The notes beneath the pieces were generated by a model. That model was given only the letters and a program-made list of their open reading frames with translations. It ran no database searches and was not told the DNA's origin. A DNA stretch of 29,605 nt from a virus, in the IMG/VR virus record IMGVR_UViG_3300024999_000299, positions 1 to 29,605 of that record; one strand, written 5' to 3'. The position numbers and the translations under genes were made by a program. Shown one piece after another: positions 8,801-16,974 of this stretch. Numbering within the stretch: position 1 is the first letter of the stretch; the number at the start of each line of letters is the position of its first letter.

Positions 8801-9912
8801 AAACTGTTCTTAATAATAAGATCGGTAACATTGTATTCATCTAGCCCCGTAGAAAAGCTTTCCCAAGTGGGGGTAGCAAGTTCTTTTCTATAAACGCCAC
8901 TACCCTCAGTACCAGTATAAACATGACTAATAAACCCGTAATATGCTAAAAGTCTTGGGCACTGAAAATCTAAGACAATGGTTGTTAAAGCACCAGATCC
9001 AGAGATGTTTACAGAAATAGATGTAACCAGACCACTTCCCGTAAAGTAATCTGAGGAAGAAAGAACCACATCACCGACAACTACGTCCTGTAATCCGATC
9101 AACTCAAAGGTTCTAACCGGCTTAATTTCGGAGTATTCATTAAGAAGCTTATTAGCTAGAGATCGAGCAGTGGAGTTTGTTCGGATCCCACTATTTGCGA
9201 GTAGGATTGCACGTTTATCCAGAGTGGAACGTTCATAACCAGTCTTTATAGACTGGTCTGCAAATACCCACCCCTCCCCGGAATTACCGTTTCCCCAAAC
9301 TACTACTCTATTTCTAAGCCCATTATCATCAAAATCGTGGGTATAGGTTTTGATAAAAGTATCATTAATTTCAAGATCAGGGCTGCTAAGGTCTTTTGAA
9401 AGAGTGCCAATCCTACAAACACCATCTGCATCAAAGTATAAATACCAACCGGACTGTTGTAACAATCCAAGAAGAATGTCCATCAAACCAGAAGGACCAA
9501 AGCTAGTGTTTTCAGAAATGTACACACCATAGTCATCTGTATCGTAAACATGAGTAACAGTGGCCTCATTCAGGAAACGTGTAATCCAATATCTAGCAGT
9601 TGTAACTGAGGTAACAGAAACAACATCAGATACAAAGTAATCTGCAATTTTCTTTGATCCATCTTGGGCATTAACTACAAACTGTCCAGTATTTGAGTTC
9701 TTTTCTACATTAGCTACGTAGAAGATACCTTTTCTAATACCGTCCTCATAGACTTGAACTTCTTCCCAGGGAGAGAAAGTAATACCAGTTTTATACTCTA
9801 CTGTTAGTTCAATACTAGCAGTACCCTCACAGATACTAGCCTCTCTGGTTAAAGAGATAACTGTATCTGTGATGTCATTACCACTTTTCAATACTTGAAA
9901 ATTAACTCGCAT
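5899..9912 (-). CDS. Large tail-tip / hub-and-receptor-binding protein, copy 2
   Basis: The 1337-residue protein starts directly after copy 1. Residues 1-330 parallel copy 1: a VANVEKNSNTGQFVVNAQDG strand pair, KIADYFVSD, the DILLGLLQQSGWYLYFDADG unit and LRNRVVVWGNG. Residues about 335-440 have Trp and Thr/Gly strand patterns (GTEGSGVYRKE, ATPTWESFSTGLD) like beta-propeller or BNR blades. Around 651-741 lies the phage domain often seen in fibre proteins, with ENITLNGIQTVDGVPLQSGD followed by KDQDDPTENGLYNV. The long C-terminal half is aromatic/Tyr-rich and beta-rich. It is likely the tail tip that carries host recognition; its size is typical of central tip proteins. No enzyme motif was found. 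Confidence 0.72.
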   Translation of the reverse strand: MRVNFQVLKSGNDITDTVISLTREASICEGTASIELTVEYKTGITFSPWEEVQVYEDGIRKGIFYVANVEKNSNTGQFVVNAQDGSKKIADYFVSDVVSVTSVTTARYWITRFLNEATVTHVYDTDDYGVYISENTSFGPSGLMDILLGLLQQSGWYLYFDADGVCRIGTLSKDLSSPDLEINDTFIKTYTHDFDDNGLRNRVVVWGNGNSGEGWVFADQSIKTGYERSTLDKRAILLANSGIRTNSTARSLANKLLNEYSEIKPVRTFELIGLQDVVVGDVVLSSSDYFTGSGLVTSISVNISGSGALTTIVLDFQCPRLLAYYGFISHVYTGTEGSGVYRKELATPTWESFSTGLDEYNVTDLIIKNSLFACIAGNHCYFNRGHSVANWQKFEVTTLTANDDTVYTDSDVRAVACDIDQATSYIYIGYRLTEEKILELGYDLSWVVIAKYSKQVVDSYQVTIGESFEDVSITDVEKSSGSKVTAVVEAPASLGVNSDDFWGSRRTYGHNTGDGDSKIISVLPSEDIYEDGVVTGYSYAAGARGRLHTLNEGRTTYMLSDGKFGYCAWTDDEPQTFEIDIEWPDHTGVTVFDRAIYRKKGLDTDGQIRENDERPYEVIEVYKSQETEQVFVSHFVYSALIPGVHPTRTTYASAATTENITLNGIQTVDGVPLQSGDLILVKDQDDPTENGLYNVFFSQWFRITADLAWGQVTRVKYGTVNAGRIFQLSTEEITVGVTDITYEEVLAFSSVNILGLDNESSFSIFTPAMLVNGVFYYTYSGYIEGNLDGAGDGFDTFHTKSVSYNLESGAYRNDDDFTLSVPVSRFERRIVQVMPTPLYMAGTGVCYLFGIYKKYTQATENNSYDYRGSEMTLYCIYLDGETAIVTTKSLYSLEAQDIPCYGGLYAGSGSDPAANNSMNYLHCGYALDGIAYRSNIRIKIYYKLYINCTTSVRDCRCLNLVTKTDEWQDVYLLNLPYLEEVDKVSTQKIVVCLPYPVCSNTTVGYIDPEEAAFNPSRHPQKSFISKNGLQYFLLDGYLLYDGSKINSSMSTSAIASLPSTISTSVLLDDLDNSIYYLDGTYLGKMIPVGGAGDTIAQIELDTSRTGNFIYANQLITGFSRSDGTRSTSFYVDKLKNSIILSGVDLSYLLDKREDGYTIRDFDFFALREEESLPYPITTYTVGSGLFVMTINEEEVNIASNVPPHFKIYNNQFSNVTISGIVSDLRVMNFGGDNTIGGRVSELDYGKYVTWCDDNRLLTHTADAVFSPRTNIADFVGANHIETSNRYYPQYMFATIPELESYPQTFWQKFPYYTTSFVDHSAGMPTSPITVIRLDDGV

Positions 9913-10932
9913 TTACCGCCTCAATTCCAACGTAGTTGTAAACCCAGATTTGGTCCAATTATGGTCTAAGCTAAAGATATACCAGTCTCCGCTTAAACTC
10001 ATAAATGTACTACTAATTTCTAAAACAGAACGTGCATGAAGGGAGGGGCTTCCGGTCATGGTCATACTAATCTTATCAGTCAATCTATTATATAGATTAA
10101 GATTATACTCGGCTGCTTTTTGGGCTTCGGAGGTTTCATCAATATAGGGAAGAGCAGCTAGGATAGTTTTATAAAAACCAACTGGAAGAATCTGCTCATC
10201 TGAATCAGATCTTGGATCATAAGACAGAGAAGAGCTTTCTTCGGCATCTGTTCCCTGCCTACCATAAACAACAACTCGATTTCTTAGATCAAGTTCATCT
10301 ATGGAGTAAGCAATATTCAGAACTGTTAAATCAGTAATTGGATTTCCTACGTTTACTGCTACATCGGCTACATCCCCAGGCTGTCCTGAAGTTCCTTTCA
10401 TAACAAAAGGTTTCCTGTTTTTAAAGTAAATCCTACCGTTATGATCAGCCCAGATCGACCAGGTGATAATATCAGACAGTTGTTTCACAATATCATAAAG
10501 ACTAATGATATTAATTTCAATATCCGTACTAACCCCAATTGTAAAACTTGTTGGGGTATACTCATACAATGATAACCCAATTAGCCCAACTAAGTCACTG
10601 ATCAAGGTCTCCATGATAATGTTTCTACGTTTAAATGCTGTATCTGGGGTTGAGGAAACAATAAAATAATCCGCTAATTTTACAAGCTCATCTTGTGCAG
10701 TAACAGTGATGATATCATCTGGGGCTTTTCTTTCGATTTGTTTTACATAACCATTGAAAACAACCTCATGTTCATCCACATAACCAAGATCAGCAGATAC
10801 AGTATCTCCAATATCAAGCGTTGTGGATTCACAGTCAAAAGTCATCGTGGCAGTTGCTGCACCGTGACTCTCTGAAACCCGTATTGAAAGTGGAGAAGTT
10901 ACCCCAGGAATTGCTGCGTAAAGCTGTCTCAT
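9913..10932 (-). CDS. Tail hub-like protein (gpD/VgrG-type), copy 1
   Basis: The 339-residue protein looks like the trimeric hub at the end of the tail tube. The N-terminal beta barrel is suggested by ATATMTFDCESTTLDIGDTV and FNGYVKQIERKAPDDIITVT, followed by AQDELVKLADYF. The middle has a helix-strand unit DIVKQLSDIITWSIWADHNG, then LDLRNRVVVYGRQG. This layout is that of gpD-like hub proteins. The next gene repeats it over its first 330 residues. The protein ends LRR directly against the start of the paralogue (TAA then ATG). The fold assignment is by pattern; the paralogy is clearly visible. Confidence 0.7.
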   Translation of the reverse strand: MRQLYAAIPGVTSPLSIRVSESHGAATATMTFDCESTTLDIGDTVSADLGYVDEHEVVFNGYVKQIERKAPDDIITVTAQDELVKLADYFIVSSTPDTAFKRRNIIMETLISDLVGLIGLSLYEYTPTSFTIGVSTDIEINIISLYDIVKQLSDIITWSIWADHNGRIYFKNRKPFVMKGTSGQPGDVADVAVNVGNPITDLTVLNIAYSIDELDLRNRVVVYGRQGTDAEESSSLSYDPRSDSDEQILPVGFYKTILAALPYIDETSEAQKAAEYNLNLYNRLTDKISMTMTGSPSLHARSVLEISSTFMSLSGDWYIFSLDHNWTKSGFTTTLELRR

Positions 10933-10934
10933 AG

Positions 10935-11288
10935 TTATTCTGGATAAAGCTCAAGGGCTACAGTATAAACGGGTGCGGTACAATCTTGAGTAATATCAAG
11001 AGTTTGCCAGTAGCTATCATCCCTACCAGCACGTACCGAGCTTACATAGACATTTAATGCACCTTGATCCCCTGAAAATACAACGGTAGTGGGATCGGTT
11101 GTAAGAGCTACTAAAGCCTCCTTATTACTTTCACCGACTACTTTTGCATTTACCGTTAGAACAGATTCATCATACCCAAAGATATGCAGAATTGTTCCAC
11201 CCTGAAGGGGGTTTAGTCTTGCAATAATCTGCTTAGCATTATTATCCAGATCTTGAACATAAATTCTAATACCATCAATTGTCCACAT
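10935..11288 (-). CDS. Small tail-tip protein of unknown exact role
   Basis: The 117-residue protein lies between the tape measure and the first hub-like gene, where distal tail proteins are usually encoded. It is beta-rich, beginning MWTIDGIRIYVQDLDNNAK and ending VYTVALELYPE; a central stretch has ILHIFGYDESVLTVNAKVVG. It resembles the small N-terminal-domain-only type of distal-tail or baseplate proteins in size, but I see no decisive motif. Its start lies eight bases after the tape measure stop with AAGGTG as ribosome site, and the hub gene follows after two bases, so it belongs to the tail-tip operon. Confidence 0.6.
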   Translation of the reverse strand: MWTIDGIRIYVQDLDNNAKQIIARLNPLQGGTILHIFGYDESVLTVNAKVVGESNKEALVALTTDPTTVVFSGDQGALNVYVSSVRAGRDDSYWQTLDITQDCTAPVYTVALELYPE

Positions 11289-11296
11289 AATTCACC

Positions 11297-14200
11297 TTAT
11301 TTCACTGAAACCGTTTTTGTAACGGTTGAGGAGGAACCTGAGTAGTTAATTAAAGAATCCGCGAAGTAGGTCTTTAACGTTTCTGTTAGTACCTTACCAT
11401 CAACAATTACTTGGGTGGATGAAGTCAATCTGAGGTTAAGATCTACAGATCTCAAGGTACTTGGGGAATTATCTCCTGTTACTAAATTAGGAACATCTTT
11501 GCCAGCCATACCAGCAGCCCATCCCGCCGGAATACTTCCCCCGGGTTTGGTTACTAAACTAACAGCCCCTCCGATACCTCCACCCATAAGAGATTGCTGT
11601 TGTAGAGTTCCCAGCATATTCAAACGAGCGGAGTTATAGTAACCATCTACCATCGGGTTCTGGTTAGTTCTAGCTGCGGTTGTGCCCACCATATTTAATT
11701 TAGCAGAATCATAATACCCACCAGTCATTGGGTTGGCTGTAGTTCCTATTACAGGATTAACGGTAGACTCTCTATCTCGACCTTTTGCATTTTGCAAATT
11801 CTCTAAAAACTCTGCCAGAGCACCATAATCAACGCCTCCCCCACCTCCCTGAGAAGCCCCACGAAGGGATTCTGAGTAAGGAACATAGAAAGACCCGTTT
11901 GCGGGTAAGTTATAAATACCATCCAGTTGTTGTCTATTTAGGTCTACAAGCTCTTCCATGAGCATCTGCATGACTTTACTGTCTTGCATTTCAAATGCCC
12001 ATTGACCATCATCCGTTCTAACTACGGTTGGTTGTTCATTCCGTTTATAACCAAACTTTGATTCCAAAAGCCGTAGAACCGGCTCGTAGTATTGTTTAGC
12101 AGCAGCATATTCCTCTGCACCATATTTAGCAAAGTTTAAATTCTGAGCAGCGGCAATTTTCCCAAGCTTTTCTAGTTCCTTCTTAGCTTGTTCAAGATAT
12201 TTAGGATCAAGTTTAAAGACTTCTTGAAAACTAGTTTGCAGTTGGATGAAGAAGGGATCGAAAGCCTCAATATATTGCTGAATATCTGAGTCATTAAAAG
12301 TATCCGGAAGTGTGGAACGTAGGGTGTTCCACTGCATTTCCTGAGCTCTTTTCAGAACCATGTTAGCTTCAGGATCAGAGAGATCTGTCATATCAACAAC
12401 ACTGGGCGGAATGATTTTACTCTTTTGAACATCTCGATAAGAGTTTACCAGTGTTCCCAAAAGCTGTTGTTCCAAAATATTACGTTGTTCACGCAAAGCT
12501 TCTCGACCAGTCTCGGTTCCCTCATCGGCTGCGGATTTTAAACCAAACCCAGTAACTTCTGGATTAACAAAATCATCGTTTATTTCCGCATTTAAAGCGT
12601 TGAGATCAGAGGTTAGTTTAGTAATTTCCGTAGAAGCTTCTATACTCCCAAGAGTAAAAACATCCATTAAAGCTTTGACAACACTTGTAGATTCTTCCAA
12701 ACCAACAGTAGACCCGAATAGATCACCAACTACCTGGTTCGTTGAATAAGCCCCGCTATAGGCCCCACCGACATTTGCTTGAACATCTGCATAACCTTTA
12801 GACTTCATTGTTCCGCGTTGAAGCTGAGAGAGAGCATCCCTCCTTAGTTTTTCTGCATATTGCTGATATTCAACCGGAATGGCGCCAACAGGACCAGACT
12901 CAGCAGCTTGTGTTCTTACTATGGTTCTATTATAAGCTTCCCGGATAGCAAACTCTTCCGGGGTCATCTGTCTTTCCGCTAACGCATTCATAACCTGACC
13001 GGCGGTTGGGGCCCCCTCTTGTCCTGTAATTTTACTCGTATCTAACCCCATATTTTCTGCTACGGAGGAAATTAAGGCAACCAGGTTAGCTGAGGCAATG
13101 GCAGCTAGGGGAAGGTCCCTAAAAGCGGCGGAAGTTACAACAGCTTCAGCATTTGCACGGAGTCTTTCATCTGGGTTTTGATAGGGCTCATCTCCCTCAT
13201 CAGGAGGAGCAGGCGGAAGAAAGTCTTCAGGATTGTATTCAATTTTAAGAGTACGAGCAGCAGCACTACCAAAAGCAGCACCAGCGGCAGCCCAGATCGG
13301 ATTACCCCCACCTAGTACGGTACCTAGAATACCACCTGCAACCGTTCCCCAAGCTTCGGGACTCTTGATCCCGCCTTCTTGAAAAGGCTGAATAGCTGAT
13401 AAAGCTGTGGCTGCAATGCCACCACCATATTGCGTAACCCCCGCCCCCAAACGGTCTCTAAAAGACCCCACAGTACTACGCTTACCAGCAATTGTGGTAT
13501 ATACCTGGGCTTGTAGACTCCCTAATTTTGCGGCACCATTTGTACCACTAAAATAAGCCATAGCTGCGATTGAGGCGGCTAAAGCCGGTCCAGCACTTCC
13601 AGCAGCTTTGGTTACACCATCTAAAGCACGAACCATATAGTCGAGAATTACAGTAATGTCTTTAAAGATGGTTAAGATTCCGCCTTCATCGCCAATTGTT
13701 TGTGCTAATTGAGCAAAAGTGGTATTAAGATTGGTAATAGCGGTTTGTGCGCCACTCATTTTAGTTTCAAGAGCAGCACCAGCAATACCAGCAGAACCCA
13801 TTTGTCCAGCAACCATTCCCGGTATTTGATCTGAACCGGTAATTAAGGACATTAAAGCAGACTGATTACGAACCCCGCCCGCAACAGTGTAGGTAAGCTT
13901 GTTTAGTTGATCAACACTAATCAACCCAAGAGCTACCCTTCGATTAATATCATCCACAATATCAAGAGCGTTTCTCATCCGGCCTGAGCTATCTTCTACG
14001 GCCACACCAAATTTTTGAAGTGCCTCTGCCCCTTGCGGACTATACAGAGAAGATAACACGGCTCTGACTTTGTTACCGGTTTCTTCTGGGCTTAATCCAC
14101 CGAGCTTTTCTGATAAAATAGCAATAATAGCATTAAGTTCTTCGGTAGAAACACCAGCATTTTCCGCTTGTTCAGATACGATAGAAAATGTGGTAGCAAG

Positions 14201-15880
14201 GGTTTCGAGATCCACGTTAGCAATTTTGGTTAGTGCAACCCACTTGTCGAGAAGCTCATTACCTCGTGATAATGCTTCTGTTGTAGACATTTCTTCACCG
14301 GCAGTTTGTTTCAAAGCAGCACTAAGAATGTCCATAGCCTTTGCTTGTTCAATACCAGCGAGCTTGGATAAAGTTAAGGAATCAGCAAGCAGTTTATTTG
14401 CAGCGGTTGCTCGTTCTACCGGGTTAGCAATTTGACCTGCTGCTCTATAAGCAGTAACATAACCCTCTAATACTTGATCAATAGATTCACCGGTAGCCCT
14501 TGCTACACTAGCCGCCTCTGAAAAGATCTGATTTGTGCTTTTCTGGGCATTACCTAAAGCAATTGTAACATCTAACAGTCTACTCTCATTTTCAATAGCC
14601 TGAGTAACAAGTTCCTGAAGTTTTTGAAAGGTACCATAAACAAGACCAACGGCAAGACCCCACTTAGTAACTTCAGAGATGTCTCGTCTAATAGCTTCAC
14701 CAAAACTACGATATTGTTTCTGTAAAGAGTCTAGTACCTCTCCATTCTTAGTTACATGAAAAACAGAGCTCTGTCTTTCCCCGGATGGACCTTCTTGTGC
14801 AAAACGATAACGAGTAATATTAGATTTTGGGCCGAAGGGTTGTGTACTTCCTCCACCTTTAACTAGCGCCTCTTCAATTGCATTTGGATCAAAACCTGCT
14901 TTAATAGCCGCTTGCCTTGCGGCTTGGCCTGATTTATCTTGAAGTTGTGCGGCTGCCTGCTGAGGAGTAATTCTCGGCGTGCCTCGACCACTCTTAGGAG
15001 AAGGACCAAAATCACCCCAGACACCATTTACTTGTCTAATAGTATAAGCGAAATCCCTTAGCTCCTTGTCTACGTTTTTAAAATTACCGCTAACCTTAAT
15101 GGCCCCGTCTTTTAGTTCGTTAATTCTTAAGCCCTGGATACTTTCTGCTTTAAATCCTGCCGAAGTTAAAATACTAGTTTCGGCCCTTAGGGTTTGTTCA
15201 ACCGCTCCCTTAGCACCTGTTCCGCCTTTTCGGATTTTCCAATCCATCATCTGACGAAGAGAGTCTACCTGTCCCTGCCTTCCAGTCCATAGTTGTAAGG
15301 CATTTGCAGCTTGCTGTACTTTCTGCTGGGCTTGAGAAGCAGCAGCATTGGCGGCGGCAACAGTAGCAGCAGGAATTGTTGGTTGTAAACCTTGAGGAGC
15401 CTGCTGCCAGTTAACCTGCTGCTGAGTATGGCGTGTAGTAGAAGATGGAGCGGTGTAGGGTTTCCCGGCGGGGACACCTAAGATTCTAGCTTCTTCTGGG
15501 GTAATATAGGTAGAGGCAACAACACGGGGAGCGGAGTATCGAGAGTTTCTCGCTACCCGCCCCATTTCACGCATATAATCATTAACTCGAGCCTGTACAA
15601 CATCCGTCAAAATCTTGTCTAATTCACGATTAATGTCTCCAACCGCTTTAGAAACAAAAACAGACGACCCACCACCAGCTCGGACAGTTCGTTGCTGTGT
15701 ACCACTCATGATTTTAGATAGGGCGGATTCGGTACCACCTGAGGTTGGACTACCTCCATAAGCACTACGACGTATTACTTGTTCTAGTGCACCCTCAAGC
15801 TGCTTCAGGGAAATTCCCGCTTCTTGGGCAAGGGATTTCATTTCTGCTAGTTTTCTATTGGCATCATCTAATTTCGACAT
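11297..15880 (-). CDS. Tape measure protein
   Basis: The 1527-residue protein sets tail length and is ejected ahead of the DNA. Regions in order: a short helical N-terminus; a Gln/Ala-rich linker around 150-205; the phage tape-measure domain about 410-680 (GLAVGLVYGTFQKLQ, then long amphipathic helices with LEGYVTAYRAAGQIANP and LATTFSIVSEQAENAGVS); hydrophobic segments near 757-773 and 841-872 (GILGTVLGGGNPIWAAAGAA) that can enter the host membrane; and helical charged repeats to about 1300. A Gly/Pro/Asn-rich tail holds two copies of a 19-residue repeat (11603-11734). The start ATG abuts the gpGT stop. By the usual rule of about 1.5 angstroms per residue of extended helix, the tail would be long, but the exact length is not readable from sequence. 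Confidence 0.95.
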   Translation of the reverse strand: MSKLDDANRKLAEMKSLAQEAGISLKQLEGALEQVIRRSAYGGSPTSGGTESALSKIMSGTQQRTVRAGGGSSVFVSKAVGDINRELDKILTDVVQARVNDYMREMGRVARNSRYSAPRVVASTYITPEEARILGVPAGKPYTAPSSTTRHTQQQVNWQQAPQGLQPTIPAATVAAANAAASQAQQKVQQAANALQLWTGRQGQVDSLRQMMDWKIRKGGTGAKGAVEQTLRAETSILTSAGFKAESIQGLRINELKDGAIKVSGNFKNVDKELRDFAYTIRQVNGVWGDFGPSPKSGRGTPRITPQQAAAQLQDKSGQAARQAAIKAGFDPNAIEEALVKGGGSTQPFGPKSNITRYRFAQEGPSGERQSSVFHVTKNGEVLDSLQKQYRSFGEAIRRDISEVTKWGLAVGLVYGTFQKLQELVTQAIENESRLLDVTIALGNAQKSTNQIFSEAASVARATGESIDQVLEGYVTAYRAAGQIANPVERATAANKLLADSLTLSKLAGIEQAKAMDILSAALKQTAGEEMSTTEALSRGNELLDKWVALTKIANVDLETLATTFSIVSEQAENAGVSTEELNAIIAILSEKLGGLSPEETGNKVRAVLSSLYSPQGAEALQKFGVAVEDSSGRMRNALDIVDDINRRVALGLISVDQLNKLTYTVAGGVRNQSALMSLITGSDQIPGMVAGQMGSAGIAGAALETKMSGAQTAITNLNTTFAQLAQTIGDEGGILTIFKDITVILDYMVRALDGVTKAAGSAGPALAASIAAMAYFSGTNGAAKLGSLQAQVYTTIAGKRSTVGSFRDRLGAGVTQYGGGIAATALSAIQPFQEGGIKSPEAWGTVAGGILGTVLGGGNPIWAAAGAAFGSAAARTLKIEYNPEDFLPPAPPDEGDEPYQNPDERLRANAEAVVTSAAFRDLPLAAIASANLVALISSVAENMGLDTSKITGQEGAPTAGQVMNALAERQMTPEEFAIREAYNRTIVRTQAAESGPVGAIPVEYQQYAEKLRRDALSQLQRGTMKSKGYADVQANVGGAYSGAYSTNQVVGDLFGSTVGLEESTSVVKALMDVFTLGSIEASTEITKLTSDLNALNAEINDDFVNPEVTGFGLKSAADEGTETGREALREQRNILEQQLLGTLVNSYRDVQKSKIIPPSVVDMTDLSDPEANMVLKRAQEMQWNTLRSTLPDTFNDSDIQQYIEAFDPFFIQLQTSFQEVFKLDPKYLEQAKKELEKLGKIAAAQNLNFAKYGAEEYAAAKQYYEPVLRLLESKFGYKRNEQPTVVRTDDGQWAFEMQDSKVMQMLMEELVDLNRQQLDGIYNLPANGSFYVPYSESLRGASQGGGGGVDYGALAEFLENLQNAKGRDRESTVNPVIGTTANPMTGGYYDSAKLNMVGTTAARTNQNPMVDGYYNSARLNMLGTLQQQSLMGGGIGGAVSLVTKPGGSIPAGWAAGMAGKDVPNLVTGDNSPSTLRSVDLNLRLTSSTQVIVDGKVLTETLKTYFADSLINYSGSSSTVTKTVSVK
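11603..11734 (-). repeat. Two tandem 19-residue repeats in the tape measure C-terminus
   Basis: Copies NPMTGGYYDSAKLNMVGTT (11678-11734) and NPMVDGYYNSARLNMLGTL (11603-11659) are 75 bases apart and match at 13 of 19 residues, with most other positions conservative. A partial third copy may precede them (NPVIGTT). Confidence 0.85.
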
Positions 15881-16875
15881 TTATTGTTCTACCTCACCTA
15901 GTACGATATTAACTCCGTCTGGTGCTTTATCACGATCAAAAACTTTATCAATCCACTGCTCAAGTTCTTTTGAACTACCATCCCAAAGAATTTTATCGGG
16001 CGGACGCTTTTCTTTTGGTAATTCATTGAGATTATCTACTTGCTGTAATTTTCTGATGACAAAACTAATAGTGTATGGAATTTCTGTCAGAGAAGACAGC
16101 TTAGGGTCTAGCGGAATATGTAATGCTTTAGATACCGACCATACTGCGGCAATAGCATTACTCCGTGCTATTTTTTTAGCTGCTGAGTAGATAATTCAAG
16201 AGAAACGTAATTCTGAATAAAAGTATTTTTAACTTCTTCAGGAAGATTCAAAACATCTTCGATGGCATGAAAAAATGGAGTGGTTAATTCTGGATCTGTA
16301 TAAGTACCAAAATATACACAAGCATCCCTGAACGCTCTAATTAATTCTTTCTGACAAAGATCGTCTTCGACTTCTTTAGCGTATTCTGCATAGAGAATAT
16401 CAAAGGGGCGGTCTGCAATCTTTTCCCGCTCTTTACCAATTACTTTGAGTAATTGTTTACGGATAGCAGCGGAACGCCCATCCTCCCAAGCATCAATTTC
16501 TGCCTGGTACAGTTCTTGTTCTTCCTGAGTAGCGTTTTCTTTTGGTTCCTTCGGCATTGGATAATCAAAATCTTCTTCGATATTATTTAAAATAGAATTA
16601 GATTTTAACAGTAGTGCTAACTCAACCAGGTTTTCTTTTTCAAGTAGACCCTTATCAGGAATAAAAGCCACGTATTCATCTGATTCCGGGTTTCGCAATT
16701 TCTTTCTAAACTCAGTAGCTCTACGCAAAGAATAAATCCTTGCTTGATTCATACTACTATCTGGAAGCAATCGGGCCCAGTATTTTGTACTACCTTCCCT
16801 ATTCTCAATTTCAAATTCCTTACTCCAAGCAAATAGCTTTGTAATATTAACATCATTTCGTTCTGGGTGTAACAT
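15881..16875 (-). CDS. Tail assembly chaperone, long -1 frameshift form (gpGT-like)
   Basis: The long form reads the gpG frame from 16875 to 16171, steps back one base on seven adenines, then reads from 16171 to TAA at 15881-15883. This adds 96 residues to 235, for 331 in total. The added part begins IARSNAIAAVWSVSKALHIP and ends with APDGVNIVLGEVEQ; it is amphipathic and charged, a plausible gpT that contacts the tube protein. It has no ATG, and its TAA directly abuts the tape measure ATG (TAAATG). Known siphoviruses make gpG and gpGT at a fixed ratio by exactly this kind of slip before the tape measure gene. The frameshift itself is inferred; the open frame was read base by base. Confidence 0.85.
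16168..16875 (-). CDS. Tail assembly chaperone, short form (gpG-like)
   Basis: The 235-residue protein binds the tape measure during tail assembly in the lambda gpG model. It is acidic and helix-rich in the middle (about 120-175, E/Q/K-rich) and lies between the tail tube and tape measure genes, the invariant place for gpG homologues. It ends ...STQQLKK with the last three bases of CTA-AAA-AAA forming seven adenines and then TAG. The following 96 codons are open in the -1 frame with no ATG, so this protein is also the N-terminal part of the frameshifted gpGT form. It starts at ATG 16875 with AGAAAGGA upstream. No other motif is visible. Confidence 0.85.
   Translation of the reverse strand: MLHPERNDVNITKLFAWSKEFEIENREGSTKYWARLLPDSSMNQARIYSLRRATEFRKKLRNPESDEYVAFIPDKGLLEKENLVELALLLKSNSILNNIEEDFDYPMPKEPKENATQEEQELYQAEIDAWEDGRSAAIRKQLLKVIGKEREKIADRPFDILYAEYAKEVEDDLCQKELIRAFRDACVYFGTYTDPELTTPFFHAIEDVLNLPEEVKNTFIQNYVSLELSTQQLKK
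16171..16177 (-). promoter_or_regulatory. Slippery heptamer for programmed -1 frameshifting (A AAA AAA)
   Basis: The minus-strand sequence is CAG CTA AAA AAA TAG: a run of seven adenines in register A_AAA_AAA directly before the gpG stop codon. It fits the X_XXY_YYZ rule with both tandem tRNAs re-pairing fully in the -1 frame. A small TAGCA/TGCTA hairpin (16153-16170) directly follows, too close for a classical stimulator. Confidence 0.82.
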
Positions 16876-16890
16876 TTTTTATCCTTTCTG

Positions 16891-16938
16891 AGAAATTAAA
16901 ACAAGGGCCTACCGCTTTTTAAACAGTTGGCCCTTGTT
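16891..16938 (-). terminator. Hairpin terminator after the major tail protein gene
   Basis: On the minus strand AACAAGGGCC pairs perfectly with GGCCCTTGTT (plus-strand 16900-16909 with 16929-16938, 10 base pairs, 19-base loop), followed by TTTAATTTCT. It lies 36 bases after the tail protein stop and before the chaperone ribosome site AGAAAGGA. The longer loop makes it weaker than the capsid terminator. Confidence 0.75.
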
Positions 16939-16974
16939 CCTAGAAAACCTTTAACTTATGCCCTTTACAGGTTA

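Noticed and set aside
16153-16170. TAGCA/TGCTA hairpin as a frameshift stimulator
   Set aside because: It starts directly at the end of the slippery run with no spacer and has only 5 base pairs, unlike known stimulators. It is kept only as a note.
15858-16190. Plus-strand open frame of 110 codons over the gpG/tape measure junction
   Set aside because: The minus strand here carries the -1 frame of gpGT, which joins gpG to the tape measure without a gap. The plus-strand product shows no domain and is opposite to all neighbouring genes.
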